Shown here one piece after another: positions 1-8,421 of a stretch of 47,065 bases of DNA. A program made the position numbers and the translations under genes. Numbering within the stretch: position 1 is the first letter of the stretch; each line of letters starts with the position of its first letter. This DNA is from Planctomycetota bacterium (GTDB taxonomy: Bacteria; Planctomycetota; UBA8108; UBA1146; JAKEFC01). Under the pieces are notes generated by a model. That model was not told the DNA's origin, did not search any database, and worked only from the letters and a program-made list of their open reading frames with translations. The DNA lies in assembly GCA_022616235.1 (NCBI GenBank), contig JAKEFC010000142.1:1-47065 (forward strand), in the 5' to 3' direction.

Positions 1-91
1 CCTCGCGCACATCGTGCACCCGCATCCCACGCTGTCCGAGGGGATGGCGGAAGCGGCGCACGGCCTCGTGGGCGGAGCGATCCATATCTAG
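1..91 (+). CDS. lpdA: Dihydrolipoyl dehydrogenase (E3), C-terminal end, partial
   Basis: Only the last 29 codons are in the window, read from base 2 to a TAG at 89-91. The peptide contains HPHPTLSEGMAEAA. This is the dimer-interface tail of lipoamide dehydrogenases, where the conserved His-Pro-x-x-Ser/Thr-Glu segment supplies the catalytic His-Glu pair to the partner subunit. E3 reoxidises dihydrolipoyl groups of 2-oxo acid dehydrogenase complexes with NAD+. The E1 beta gene begins 52 bases downstream on the same strand and E2 lies further on, which agrees with this reading. The remainder of the gene is outside the window, so length and FAD motifs cannot be checked. Confidence 0.85.
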   Translation, partial: LAHIVHPHPTLSEGMAEAAHGLVGGAIHI

Positions 92-143
92 CGCATCGCC
101 GCTCGCGGACGGTGCGGGCGCAGCGCGCGACGGGCACGGCGGG

Positions 144-1121
144 ATGGCGGAACCGATCACCTACCTCGAAGCGATCCGGCGTGGCCTCTGGCGCGCGCTC
201 GAGGAGGATCCGCGCGTGGTCCTCCTCGGCGAAGACATCGGCACCTACGGCGGCGCCTTCAAGCTCACCGACGGCTTCCTCGCGCGCTTCGGCGCGGAGC
301 GCATCATCGACACGCCCATCGCCGAGACCGGATTCGTGGGGGCGGCGATCGGCATGGCGATGGCGGGGATGCGGCCCGTCGTCGAGATCCAGTTCATCGA
401 CTTCATCGCCTGCGCCTTCAACCCGCTCGTCAACTTCGCGGCGACGTCGCACTTCCGCTGGCAGGCCGCGGTGCCGCTCGTGGTGCGCGGCCCGAGCGGC
501 GGCGGCGTACACGCGGGGCCCTTCCATTCGCAGAGCGTCGAATCGTTCTTCCTGAACACGCCGGGGCTGAAGATCGTGGTGCCCAGCACCCCGACCGATG
601 CCTACCGCATGATCCGCGGCGCCATCCTGGATCCCGATCCCGTGCTCTACTTCGAGCAGAAGGCGCTCTACCGGACGCTCAAGGAAGCGGTCGACGAAAA
701 CTCGGAGCCGCTCCTCCCGGGGAGCGCGGCGCTCCGGCGCGAGGGGGAGGACGTCACCATCATCTCTTATGGCGCGATGGTGCACCGCGCGCTCGCCGCG
801 GCTCAGGCGGTCGCCAAGGAAGGGATCGAGTGCATGGTGCTCGACGTGCGCTCCCTCTGCCCGCTCGACGAGGGCGCGCTCATCGCCGCCGCGCGCCAAA
901 CCGGCAAGGTGCTCATCGTGCACGAGGCGAGCGTCACGGGCGGCTTCGGCGGCGAGTTGGCAGCGCGCATCGCCGAGCACGCCTTTGACTGGCTCGATGC
1001 GCCGATCAAGCGCCTCGGCTCCCTCGACATCCCGATCCCCTACGCGGGCGCCCTCGAGCACGCTTCTCTCCCCGACGCCCCCCGCATCGCCGCCGCCATC
1101 CGCGAGCTGGCCGCGTACTGA
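144..1121 (+). CDS. 2-oxo acid dehydrogenase E1 component, beta subunit (pyruvate or branched-chain type)
   Basis: The 325-residue protein has the usual length of PdhB/BkdB subunits. It carries the family landmarks GEDIGTYGGAFKLT near residues 29-42, DTPIAETGFVGAAIGMAMAG near 58-77, and the C-terminal transketolase half with VLDVRSLCPLDEGAL and VTGGFGGELAARI. Together with an E1 alpha subunit it binds thiamine diphosphate and decarboxylates a 2-oxo acid, passing the acyl group to lipoyl-E2. No E1 alpha gene is visible; it is presumably upstream of lpdA. The ATG at 144 is preceded by a G-rich stretch. The sequence alone does not separate a pyruvate from a branched-chain substrate. The next gene is unrelated, so the operon is broken before E2. 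Confidence 0.9.
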   Translation: MAEPITYLEAIRRGLWRALEEDPRVVLLGEDIGTYGGAFKLTDGFLARFGAERIIDTPIAETGFVGAAIGMAMAGMRPVVEIQFIDFIACAFNPLVNFAATSHFRWQAAVPLVVRGPSGGGVHAGPFHSQSVESFFLNTPGLKIVVPSTPTDAYRMIRGAILDPDPVLYFEQKALYRTLKEAVDENSEPLLPGSAALRREGEDVTIISYGAMVHRALAAAQAVAKEGIECMVLDVRSLCPLDEGALIAAARQTGKVLIVHEASVTGGFGGELAARIAEHAFDWLDAPIKRLGSLDIPIPYAGALEHASLPDAPRIAAAIRELAAY

Positions 1122-1225
1122 GAACTTCCCTACGATAGCCCTCGCGCGCAAGGCGCGGGCGGCCCGCTACCGATACATCGTCGTAGTCGTAGACGGACCG
1201 CTTCCAATTCGTACGAAGGAGTTCT

Positions 1226-2512
1226 GTGCGCGGGTTACGACTCCAGCGCCGGACGAAGTTGTGGCTCGTGGGAGCGCTCGGCGCGTTCGGCGCGTTGATC
1301 GCCGCCGCGTGCCTGCTCCTCATCGACGAGCCGCCGCACGACGACAGCGATCTCCGGGTGGTGCGACGCGCCGTCGCGGACGCGGCGAACGGAATCCGGT
1401 TCCTCGACTTTCCGGATGGCACCGTCAAGTGGCCCGATCCCAAGGGCTTCAGGGACTCGATGTGGCTGCAACCCGGAGCGGGCTTCGATCGACGCAAGGC
1501 CGAGCGGATGCTCGAGTCGAACGCGGAAGTCCTGCAACGATTCGACGCCTGCATCGCGGCCGAAGACCTGCACGTGACACCCGGCCGCTGGAGCTATTGG
1601 AATAGCCACTTGTCTTCGCTAGTCAAATTTTCCGAGATCCGCAAGCTCGTAGCGGCTCGAAGCTGGCTCCAATACCTCGCAGGGAATCATCGCGCCGCGC
1701 TCGACGACGCCCTCGCATTGCTGCTGCTCGGATATCGAATCCAAAACGCAGAGGGACCGTCGGGAGAGTATTGCATGGGGTTGATGGAAGCGCACGAGGC
1801 CGCGCAGCACCTGCTCATCCTCGTGCCCAAGGTCGTTCTAACTGTCGAACACCTACGCAACTACGCCGCGCGCGCTCTCTCTCTCTCGCCAAGCATCGAT
1901 TCGCTGCAATCGCACCTACGCATCGACTATGAATTCTGGGGGACGCAGCTAGATCTCGTCGAAGCGGCCGGCTTTGGCGTTCCGACACTATTCGGCAGCG
2001 GACCGATGAGCGCGGTGCTGCTCAAGAAGAACAAGACCAAGCGCATTCTCGCTACGAACACGCGAAACCTGATCGAAGCATCGCTCCTCCCCACCGCGGC
2101 GCGCGGCATCGACAAGCCAAAATGGATGAACGTGCGGACCATCTATCGTACTTCGAGGGCACCGCGCCGCTGGCTCGACCCCACTTCGCGTCTGTTGGCA
2201 TTTCGCTGCAACGAAGGTCTTCTATTCCAAAGAGATGACGTGGAGCTTCGCGTCGCCGCGGCCAGCGTCATGCTCGCGCTGCGTGGCTATGCGCTGAAGC
2301 ACGAGACGCTACCCGAGTCCCTTGCCGATCTCGTCCCCGACCACCTCGACCGCGTGCCGCGCGATCCTTACGACGGCGCCCCGCTCCGCTACTCCCGCGA
2401 GCGCCGCATCCTCTACTCCGTCGGCGCCGACTTCATCGACTCCGGGGGCTCCCGAACCGCACGCCCGTCCTACGACGACAAAGAGCCGACGTTTCCCATC
2501 GAATTCGCGTGA
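1226..2512 (+). CDS. Membrane-anchored protein of unknown function
   Basis: The reading frame starts at a GTG with a good ribosome site (GAAGGA at 1214-1219) and encodes 428 residues. Residues about 9-33 form a single hydrophobic segment after a basic stretch, so the protein is probably anchored with most of its mass outside the cytoplasm. The middle is helical and I recognise no domain. The C-terminal 70 residues (LPESLADLVPDHLDRVPRD, then PYDGAPLRYS and YSVGADF.DSGG) match a tail common in large PVC-group hypothetical proteins, related to the end of pseudopilin-like proteins. It sits between E1 beta and a minus-strand gene and has no evident link to the dehydrogenase. Codon use resembles its neighbours, so I take it as real. 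Confidence 0.7.
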   Translation: MRGLRLQRRTKLWLVGALGAFGALIAAACLLLIDEPPHDDSDLRVVRRAVADAANGIRFLDFPDGTVKWPDPKGFRDSMWLQPGAGFDRRKAERMLESNAEVLQRFDACIAAEDLHVTPGRWSYWNSHLSSLVKFSEIRKLVAARSWLQYLAGNHRAALDDALALLLLGYRIQNAEGPSGEYCMGLMEAHEAAQHLLILVPKVVLTVEHLRNYAARALSLSPSIDSLQSHLRIDYEFWGTQLDLVEAAGFGVPTLFGSGPMSAVLLKKNKTKRILATNTRNLIEASLLPTAARGIDKPKWMNVRTIYRTSRAPRRWLDPTSRLLAFRCNEGLLFQRDDVELRVAAASVMLALRGYALKHETLPESLADLVPDHLDRVPRDPYDGAPLRYSRERRILYSVGADFIDSGGSRTARPSYDDKEPTFPIEFA

Positions 2513-2575
2513 TGAAAAGCGCGGCGCTCGCCGGCGGCGGCGGCACCGGAGGTCTCGGCGTCGCTCGCGGGGTCC

Positions 2576-3136
2576 TTACCGGCCGGTCATAGAAGCAAAG
2601 ACAAGCGCCAAGAGAACGAGGAACGACGCGACTAACGCGAGAAAGATCGCGAAGTCGAAGCGAACTACCAGGGGTCGAGCGTCGGTCAGTCTGACGTCAT
2701 TGAAGTAGTTGATTCCAAATAGCACGTAGGCCATGAGCGCAAAAACACTGACAGCGGGGAAGCGCAATGCGAGATCGAGGCCACGACAAAGGAGAAGCAG
2801 CGTGCCCCAGCGAAAGCGCAACCGGAGCTTGTTGTTTGCGGTGCCAGGAGGTACAGCACCGCCCGGTTCCGGCTCTTCGGAGTCTTCCGCCGTGGTAGCC
2901 GCCGCGGCCGCTTCCCGCATCTCGCGCAACGCGGCTTCGGCCTCCGCCGCTTCGAACGCCGGGAGGCTCAACTCGATTTCGAATGCGTATTGACCCATCA
3001 CGAAGGGATCCATCGTCTTCATGAACTGGTTCTCGATGTGCGGATGAAACCCGAGGGATTCGAGCAAGCTCTGCCGCACGAGCATCTCCGCGTAGCTTCC
3101 GCGGAATACGGTCACGAACGTGCTGGCGTCGCTCAT
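2576..3136 (-). CDS. DUF2007-like (putative signal-transducing) protein with two membrane helices
   Basis: The chosen ATG at 3136 has GGAGAGA just upstream and gives 186 residues; the frame is open further upstream but without a ribosome site. Residues about 7-70 resemble the DUF2007 fold, a small ferredoxin-like domain thought to bind a ligand or partner (VTVFRGSYAEMLVRQSLLES, then LPAFEAAEAEAALREM). An acidic, Ala/Pro-rich linker follows. Two hydrophobic segments lie at about 120-140 and 160-182, so the N-terminal domain probably faces the cytoplasm at the membrane. The function of the family is not established. The gene runs against its neighbours and separates the E1 beta and E2 genes. 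Confidence 0.65.
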   Translation of the reverse strand: MSDASTFVTVFRGSYAEMLVRQSLLESLGFHPHIENQFMKTMDPFVMGQYAFEIELSLPAFEAAEAEAALREMREAAAAATTAEDSEEPEPGGAVPPGTANNKLRLRFRWGTLLLLCRGLDLALRFPAVSVFALMAYVLFGINYFNDVRLTDARPLVVRFDFAIFLALVASFLVLLALVFASMTGR

Positions 3137-3475
3137 TGTCTCTCCACCGATTCGAAGTGCCCTCCGTAGTAGTTGCCGTGCCGAGGAAGTCCGGCGACTT
3201 CGTCCGTTCGACTGGGCTCGGGGCCCTCGCGCCGTCGATGTCGCATGCGCACGGCGCGGGACATCGCATCGACTGGCCGCCATTGTCCCGGCGCGATGGG
3301 GGCGGTCAAGCGTCGCAGCGGCGAGCGCCGCGGCGGTGGCGGAATCGTGGCGGCAAGGCGCGAATAGTGGCCGCTGGCGGCCTTTTCGGCGCCTCGGGGA
3401 ATCGAGTATCCTGCCGCCTTACCCGATCCCGGCGCATCCCGCGCGGGGAGTGCATGACCCCAAAAGGAGATTTTG
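3137..3475. other. Intergenic region upstream of the E2 gene
   Basis: A 339-base stretch between the divergent DUF2007-like gene and the E2 gene. Open frames crossing it are high-GC shadows that run into the E2 gene. The only firm signal is the E2 ribosome site AAAAGGAGA at 3462-3470. I see no tRNA, repeat or convincing promoter hexamers, although both flanking genes must start from here. Confidence 0.5.
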
Positions 3476-4903
3476 ATGGCCTCCGACATCCGCATGCCAC
3501 AAATGGGCGAATCGATCGCCGAGGGCACGTTGACGCGCTGGTTCAAGAAGCCGGGCGATCGGGTGAAGCGCGACGAGCCGCTCTTCGAGATCTCGACGGA
3601 CAAAGTGGATGCGGAGATTCCATCTCCGGCGGACGGCGTGCTCGAGGAGATCCTCGTGGCGGAGGGGACGACGGTCGAAGTGAACACCGTCGTCGGACGC
3701 ATCGGCGATGGCGGAGCGAAGCCCGCCCCGGCAGTGGCTGCCACGGCCGCAAGAGTTGCGGCGGCGGCGCCGCGTGCGGCGACAACCGCCGCGCCGCACG
3801 CCGCGACCGCGGCGCACGCTACCCCGGCGACCGACCTCGATGATGCGGATGGCGTAGAGGATGGCGCGGATTCCGGCAAGGCGACGCGCTCGTCGCCGCT
3901 CGTTCGCCGCATCGCGCGCGAGCACGGCATCACGGATCTCTCCCGGGTGCCGGGCACCGGCGTCGGCGGGCGCGTCACGAAGCAGGACATCGCGAACTAC
4001 GTCGCGGGCGTAAAGCCGGAGGCCGGCGCACCCGTTGCGAGCGCCGCCGGCGTGCGCGCCGCCGCGCCGCCTGCAACTCCCGCCTCCGCCGCGCCGGCCG
4101 CTCCCCCGCGCGGCGCGGCGCCTACGCGCCAACCGGCGGCGCCGGCCCCAGGCGGCGCGCACGCCGGCGCGATCGAGGCGCTGCCGATCTTACGCCTCTC
4201 TCGCGAAAACGCGCGCGTGGAGCCGCTCAGCATCATGCGGCGCAAGATCGCCGAGCATATGGTGCTCTCGCGGCGCATCTCCGCGCACGTGCACTCCGTG
4301 TTCGAGATCGACGTGGATCAGATCGCGAAGCTGCGCGAGCGCAGGAAAGCGGACTTCCAGACCCGCCACGGGGTCAATCTGACCTACATGGCCTTCTTCA
4401 TGAAGGCCACCGTCGATACGCTCCTCAACTTCCCTTACGTGAACTGTTCGCTGGATGGCACCGACATCATCCTGCACAACGGCGTGAATCTCGGCATCGC
4501 GGTGGCGCTCGATGCGGGCCTGATCGTGCCGGTCGTCAAGAACGCGCACGAGCTGAGCCTCGTCGGCCTCCAGAAGCGCGTCACCGACCTCGCAACCCGG
4601 GCGCGCTCGAAGCAGCTCGTGCCGGACGAGGTTCAAGGGGGCACCTTCACCATCACGAATCCCGGCGCCTTCGGGAACGAGTTCGGGATCCCCATCATCA
4701 ATCAGCCGCAGGTAGCGATCCTCGGCATCGGCGGCGTCAAGAAGCGCGCCGTCGTCGTCGAGGGGGATGCGATCGCCGTGCGCAGCACGGTCTACATGTG
4801 CCTCTCCTACGACCATCGCATCGTCGATGGCGCGCTCGCCGACCAATTCATGGCGAAGCTCAAGGACTCCCTCCAGAATTGGGACCCCGCCACGCTCGAA
4901 TAG
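3476..4903 (+). CDS. Dihydrolipoamide acyltransferase (E2) of a 2-oxo acid dehydrogenase complex
   Basis: The ATG at 3476 follows an excellent ribosome site (AAAAGGAGA, 3462-3470); the TTG just before it is less likely. The 475-residue protein has the full E2 order. One lipoyl domain covers residues 1-78 with lipoyl Lys43 in STDKVDAEIPSP. An Ala/Pro-rich hinge is followed by a peripheral-subunit-binding domain at about 139-176 (SPLVRRIAREHGI, VGGRVTKQDI), then a second Ala/Pro linker and the acyltransferase domain from about 235 ending with the active-site segment SYDHRIVDGALADQF. It forms the core of the complex, transferring acyl groups from lipoyl-lysine to CoA. PQMGES and the binding domain fit a BCKDH/PDH-type E2 better than OGDH, but the substrate is unproven. 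Confidence 0.9.
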   Translation: MASDIRMPQMGESIAEGTLTRWFKKPGDRVKRDEPLFEISTDKVDAEIPSPADGVLEEILVAEGTTVEVNTVVGRIGDGGAKPAPAVAATAARVAAAAPRAATTAAPHAATAAHATPATDLDDADGVEDGADSGKATRSSPLVRRIAREHGITDLSRVPGTGVGGRVTKQDIANYVAGVKPEAGAPVASAAGVRAAAPPATPASAAPAAPPRGAAPTRQPAAPAPGGAHAGAIEALPILRLSRENARVEPLSIMRRKIAEHMVLSRRISAHVHSVFEIDVDQIAKLRERRKADFQTRHGVNLTYMAFFMKATVDTLLNFPYVNCSLDGTDIILHNGVNLGIAVALDAGLIVPVVKNAHELSLVGLQKRVTDLATRARSKQLVPDEVQGGTFTITNPGAFGNEFGIPIINQPQVAILGIGGVKKRAVVVEGDAIAVRSTVYMCLSYDHRIVDGALADQFMAKLKDSLQNWDPATLE

Positions 4904-5057
4904 CGGTCGTCCGCGGTGGAACTTTCGCCCCGGAGTCTCCGTAATCCTGTTCCGCGGGCTTCCCCGATCCAAGAATCTCGAGAAACTTGCAGGCAAGCGC
5001 GGGGCTTGCGACGTGTACTTCTGGGACTCACAGGAACGGCGGGCGGTAATCGCAGTC

Positions 5058-7073
5058 ATGGACACCCAACCGGGGCAGAGAGCGCTCGAGCGCCTGTTCG
5101 CGGAGTGCTCGGAGCGCGCCTGGCGCCTTGCCTATGGCTACCTCCGGCGTCCGCACGAAGCCTACGACGTGGTGCAGCAGGCGTTTCTCGTGGCGGCGTC
5201 GAAAGCGGAGCGGATCCCGCCCGGGGAGACGTGGCCCTGGTTCGGCACGGTCGTATTCAACGAGGCACGTAACGCGCGCCGAAGAATGCAGCGCGCTTCC
5301 GCGTCGCTCGAGTCCAAGGACGAGAGGGATGACATGCCCGCGATCGATGAGCGCCAAGCCCCACCGGACGAAGCCGCCGAGCGCGCGGAGGCGCGCGATT
5401 CGCTCTGGCAGGCGATCGACGCGCTGCCGGATGTCGAGCGCACCGCGATCGTGCTCACGCACATCTCGGGAATGACGCACGCGAATGCGGCCGCCACGCT
5501 CCTCATGCCGGCGAAGACGCTCAGCTCGCACGTGAGCCGCGCCCTTTCGCGGCTGCGCGAGCGCCTCTCCTCTTCGGAGGACGCGGTTTCGCGGCGGCTC
5601 GCGGCGATCCCCATCGTGCTCCCCCCCGGCGGATGGGAGAGCGCCGCCGCCGCTTGGCGCTCCGCGGCGGAAGCCGGGCTCGCGGCGGCGCCGGAGGCCG
5701 CGGCGGAAACCGCCGGCGCGACGGCCGCAGGCGGCGCGAGCGCCTCCGCTCCCGCTTCCGCGGGAGCCACGACGATCGCGGTCAACAAGGCGATCCTTGC
5801 CGCGGGCTTCGCCGCGTCGCTCGCGGTCGGTTTCGCCGGCGGAGCGATCGCCGCGAGAACCTGGATCGCGGCGGAACGAGGCGACGAGGCCGCCCGCGCG
5901 GCGACCGAGCAACTGCGTGAACTCGGAGGCGGCCGCCTCGCGGCGGCGCCGGAGGCGGCGGAGCCGGGCGCGAACAGGGCCGCCGCCGATCTCAGGCACG
6001 GCGACGAGGACGCGGCGATCTCCGCCGCGACAGCCGCGCGCATCGCCGAGTTGGAGGCGCGCATCGCGGCCCTCGCGGGCGAGAACGAAGCGCTGCGCGC
6101 CGAAACGACGGCGCTCGAAGCGGAGTTGGCGGAACTCGCGAGCGAGGGCAGCGCGCACGGCGCGATCTTCACATTCGGCGAGGGCGGCAGGCTCGACGAG
6201 GTGCAGAAGGCGAATTGGCCCGAGATGGCGGAAGCGTCGCGCATCGTCGCCGGCGCGATCCTCGAATACTTCGAATTCGAGGCGCGCGGCGAGAAGCCGC
6301 CCGAGCAACTGCTCCTCGCGCTGCAAGAGAATACGGAAAAGGTCCGGAAGTACGAGTACCGCACGATCGGGAAGCTGCCGACGGCCGCGAAGTACAACGG
6401 CGAGTTGACGCACCCGATCTCGATCGCGAACCTCGTCGCCTCGCTGCTCGTGCAAGCGGAGCTGCCGCTCTCCGAGGCGCAGGTCGCGCGGATCTCCCGT
6501 TTCGGCGAGGCCTACGACGAGGGGATGGCGCGCGTGACCCGCGAGTTTCCGGCGGGAACGCTGCGCCCGCGGCGGCTCCTCGAAGAATACCTTCTCAAAG
6601 GAGAGTTCACCGAGCAGCTTTTCGGGCAGCTCACCGGCGAGCAGCGCGCGGTGGTTGTGAATCCTGCGAGCCATCGCGAGGCGCTGCTCGATGTCTTCTC
6701 GCCCGCCGTGATGCTCGTCCACACTTCTCCGATCGTCACGGGCACGAACGCCGAGGAGTTGCGAACGGCCTGCGCGGATCTCCTGGCCGCGCGTTATTCG
6801 CTCACTGCGGAGCAGAAGGAGCGCCTTTTGCCGCTCCTCGCTGAGTGGATCGAGGACGTGGACGGTCTGCTGGCCCCGGTCGAGAAGCGCCGCGCGCGCC
6901 ACTTCACCTACGATGAGGGGATCGTCGCCGGGCGCGCGACCGTATCTCTGCTCGCCAAGATTCTCGACGTGCTCGAATTGGATGATGCGGCGCGCGGCAA
7001 GATCATCGATGAACCTGGCTTCCTCATTCCGCGCATCACGATCGCGGAAGAGCGCGCCGAAAAGAGCGCGTAG
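5058..7073 (+). CDS. ECF-type sigma-70 factor with C-terminal membrane segment, coiled coil and large unknown domain
   Basis: The ATG at 5058 gives 671 residues; the frame extends upstream but homology starts here. Residues about 10-80 are sigma region 2 (AYGYLRRPHEAYDVVQQAFL) and about 112-170 are region 4 (ALPDVERTAIVLTHISGMTH, then a helix-turn-helix ending SHVSRALSRLRERL). ECF factors normally stop near residue 190. Here an Ala-rich linker leads to one membrane segment at about 244-266, a strong heptad coiled coil at about 325-363 (ARIAELEARIAAL), and a helical domain of about 300 residues that I do not recognise. If membrane-anchored, the tail would face the periplasm and could control the sigma part directly, making a separate anti-sigma unnecessary (inference). 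No anti-sigma gene is adjacent. Confidence 0.8.
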   Translation: MDTQPGQRALERLFAECSERAWRLAYGYLRRPHEAYDVVQQAFLVAASKAERIPPGETWPWFGTVVFNEARNARRRMQRASASLESKDERDDMPAIDERQAPPDEAAERAEARDSLWQAIDALPDVERTAIVLTHISGMTHANAAATLLMPAKTLSSHVSRALSRLRERLSSSEDAVSRRLAAIPIVLPPGGWESAAAAWRSAAEAGLAAAPEAAAETAGATAAGGASASAPASAGATTIAVNKAILAAGFAASLAVGFAGGAIAARTWIAAERGDEAARAATEQLRELGGGRLAAAPEAAEPGANRAAADLRHGDEDAAISAATAARIAELEARIAALAGENEALRAETTALEAELAELASEGSAHGAIFTFGEGGRLDEVQKANWPEMAEASRIVAGAILEYFEFEARGEKPPEQLLLALQENTEKVRKYEYRTIGKLPTAAKYNGELTHPISIANLVASLLVQAELPLSEAQVARISRFGEAYDEGMARVTREFPAGTLRPRRLLEEYLLKGEFTEQLFGQLTGEQRAVVVNPASHREALLDVFSPAVMLVHTSPIVTGTNAEELRTACADLLAARYSLTAEQKERLLPLLAEWIEDVDGLLAPVEKRRARHFTYDEGIVAGRATVSLLAKILDVLELDDAARGKIIDEPGFLIPRITIAEERAEKSA

Positions 7074-7092
7074 ACACTGACCAAATTACCGC

Positions 7093-7131
7093 GACGGGGA
7101 GGGGCAACGCAGCACACGTCCCCTCCCCGTC
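7093..7131 (+). terminator. Terminator-like hairpin after the sigma-factor gene
   Basis: Perfect 12-base inverted arms (GACGGGGAGGGG at 7093-7104 and its complement at 7120-7131) enclose a 15-base loop, 20 bases past the stop codon. There is no T-run, so it is either a factor-assisted terminator or a 3'-end stabiliser. Confidence 0.5.
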
Positions 7132-7280
7132 CACCTCCAGGCCGGCGCGCGCGCGCCGCCGATCCCTCCATAGCGCGGTTTGACGTCGCGCGGCCGGGCG
7201 TGCATCATGGGGCGTGCGGCCCCTTCGCTACGGACCGAGTCCCGCAACATCACCTGCGCCGCGCCTTGGACGGTGACCCC

Positions 7281-8351
7281 ATGAAGACCCAAATCTTCAA
7301 GGTGGATCCTCGCAGCTTCCGCCCCGAAGAGTTGGACCCCGCCGCGCGGATCCTCGCCCACGACGGGATCGTCGGATTCCCCACGGAGACTGTCTACGGG
7401 CTCGGCGCGAACGCGCACAACCCCGAAGCCGTCCACAATCTTCGCCTCGTGAAGGATCGGCCGCGCGACAAGCCCCTCAGCATCCACATCGCGGACATCG
7501 AAGAGGTCGGCACGCTCGTCGACGAGATCCCCCCGCTCGCGCGCACGCTCATGGACCTCTACTGGCCCGGGCCGCTCACCATCATCTTTCCCGGGAACGC
7601 CGGCGAAGGGATCGGTATCCGCTTCCCGTCGCACGACATGGCGCGGGAGCTGATTCGCCGCTCCGGCGTGCCGATCGTGGCGCCGAGCGCCAATCTCTCC
7701 GGCGACCCGCCGGCCATCGACGCCGCAGGAGTGTTGGCCGCTTTCGATGGCAAGATCGACGCCGTCGTGGATGGCGGTCGCGTCGCGATCCGGCAGGCAT
7801 CCGCCGTCGCGCGCATCGCCGGCGACGACTTCGAGATGCTGCGCGAAGGCATCATCACGGAGGACATGATCCGGCGCGCGCTCAAGGGAAAGACGGTGCT
7901 CTTCGTCTGCACCGGCAATACCTGCCGGAGCCCCATGGCGGAGGCGATCATGCGCAAGCTGCTCGCGGAGCGCCTCGCGATCCCCGCCGCGGATCTCGCC
8001 CAAAAGGGGTACCGGATCCACTCCGCCGGAGTCTCTGCGTTCAGCGGCAGCCTCGCGAGCCGTCACGCCGTCGAAGTGATGAGGGAGCGCGGCATCGATA
8101 TCGGCGGGCACCGAGCGCGTCCGATCACGCGGGCGCTCGCGGCGCGCGCGGACCTCATCATCGCGCTCAGCCCCAACCACCGCTCGCACCTCGTGCAATG
8201 GGACCGCAACATCGCTCCCAAAGTCGAGCAGATTTCGGAAGCGGGGATCTCGGACCCCATCGGCGGCACGCGCGAAATGTACGAGGACTGCGCGAACGAG
8301 ATCGAAGAAGAATTGCGCGCGCACTGGCTGGATCGCGTGTGCGCGTTATAG
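7281..8351 (+). CDS. TsaC/Sua5-family protein fused to a YwlE-like low-molecular-weight phosphatase
   Basis: From the ATG at 7281 the protein has 356 residues and two domains. Residues about 15-200 are a YrdC/Sua5 domain (GIVGFPTETVYGLGANA; KDRPRDKPL; VAPSANLSG), the fold that makes threonylcarbamoyl-AMP for tRNA t6A. Residues 204-356 are a low-molecular-weight phosphatase domain with P-loop C210-TGNTCRS and general acid Asp325 in DPIGGT. The P-loop has Thr at 214, the position that in Bacillus YwlE (Thr11) selects phospho-arginine; tyrosine phosphatases carry a hydrophobic residue there. In Bacillus the separate genes ywlC and ywlE are neighbours, so the fusion joins a known pair. No McsB-like kinase is in the window. 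Domain identities are secure; phospho-arginine specificity is inference. Confidence 0.88.
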   Translation: MKTQIFKVDPRSFRPEELDPAARILAHDGIVGFPTETVYGLGANAHNPEAVHNLRLVKDRPRDKPLSIHIADIEEVGTLVDEIPPLARTLMDLYWPGPLTIIFPGNAGEGIGIRFPSHDMARELIRRSGVPIVAPSANLSGDPPAIDAAGVLAAFDGKIDAVVDGGRVAIRQASAVARIAGDDFEMLREGIITEDMIRRALKGKTVLFVCTGNTCRSPMAEAIMRKLLAERLAIPAADLAQKGYRIHSAGVSAFSGSLASRHAVEVMRERGIDIGGHRARPITRALAARADLIIALSPNHRSHLVQWDRNIAPKVEQISEAGISDPIGGTREMYEDCANEIEEELRAHWLDRVCAL

Positions 8352-8421
8352 AGCGCCACGCGAAATCAAGCCGCCACCCCCCGGGTCTGCAAGGATCCTT
8401 CAGAAACACCTGCGCCGGCGG

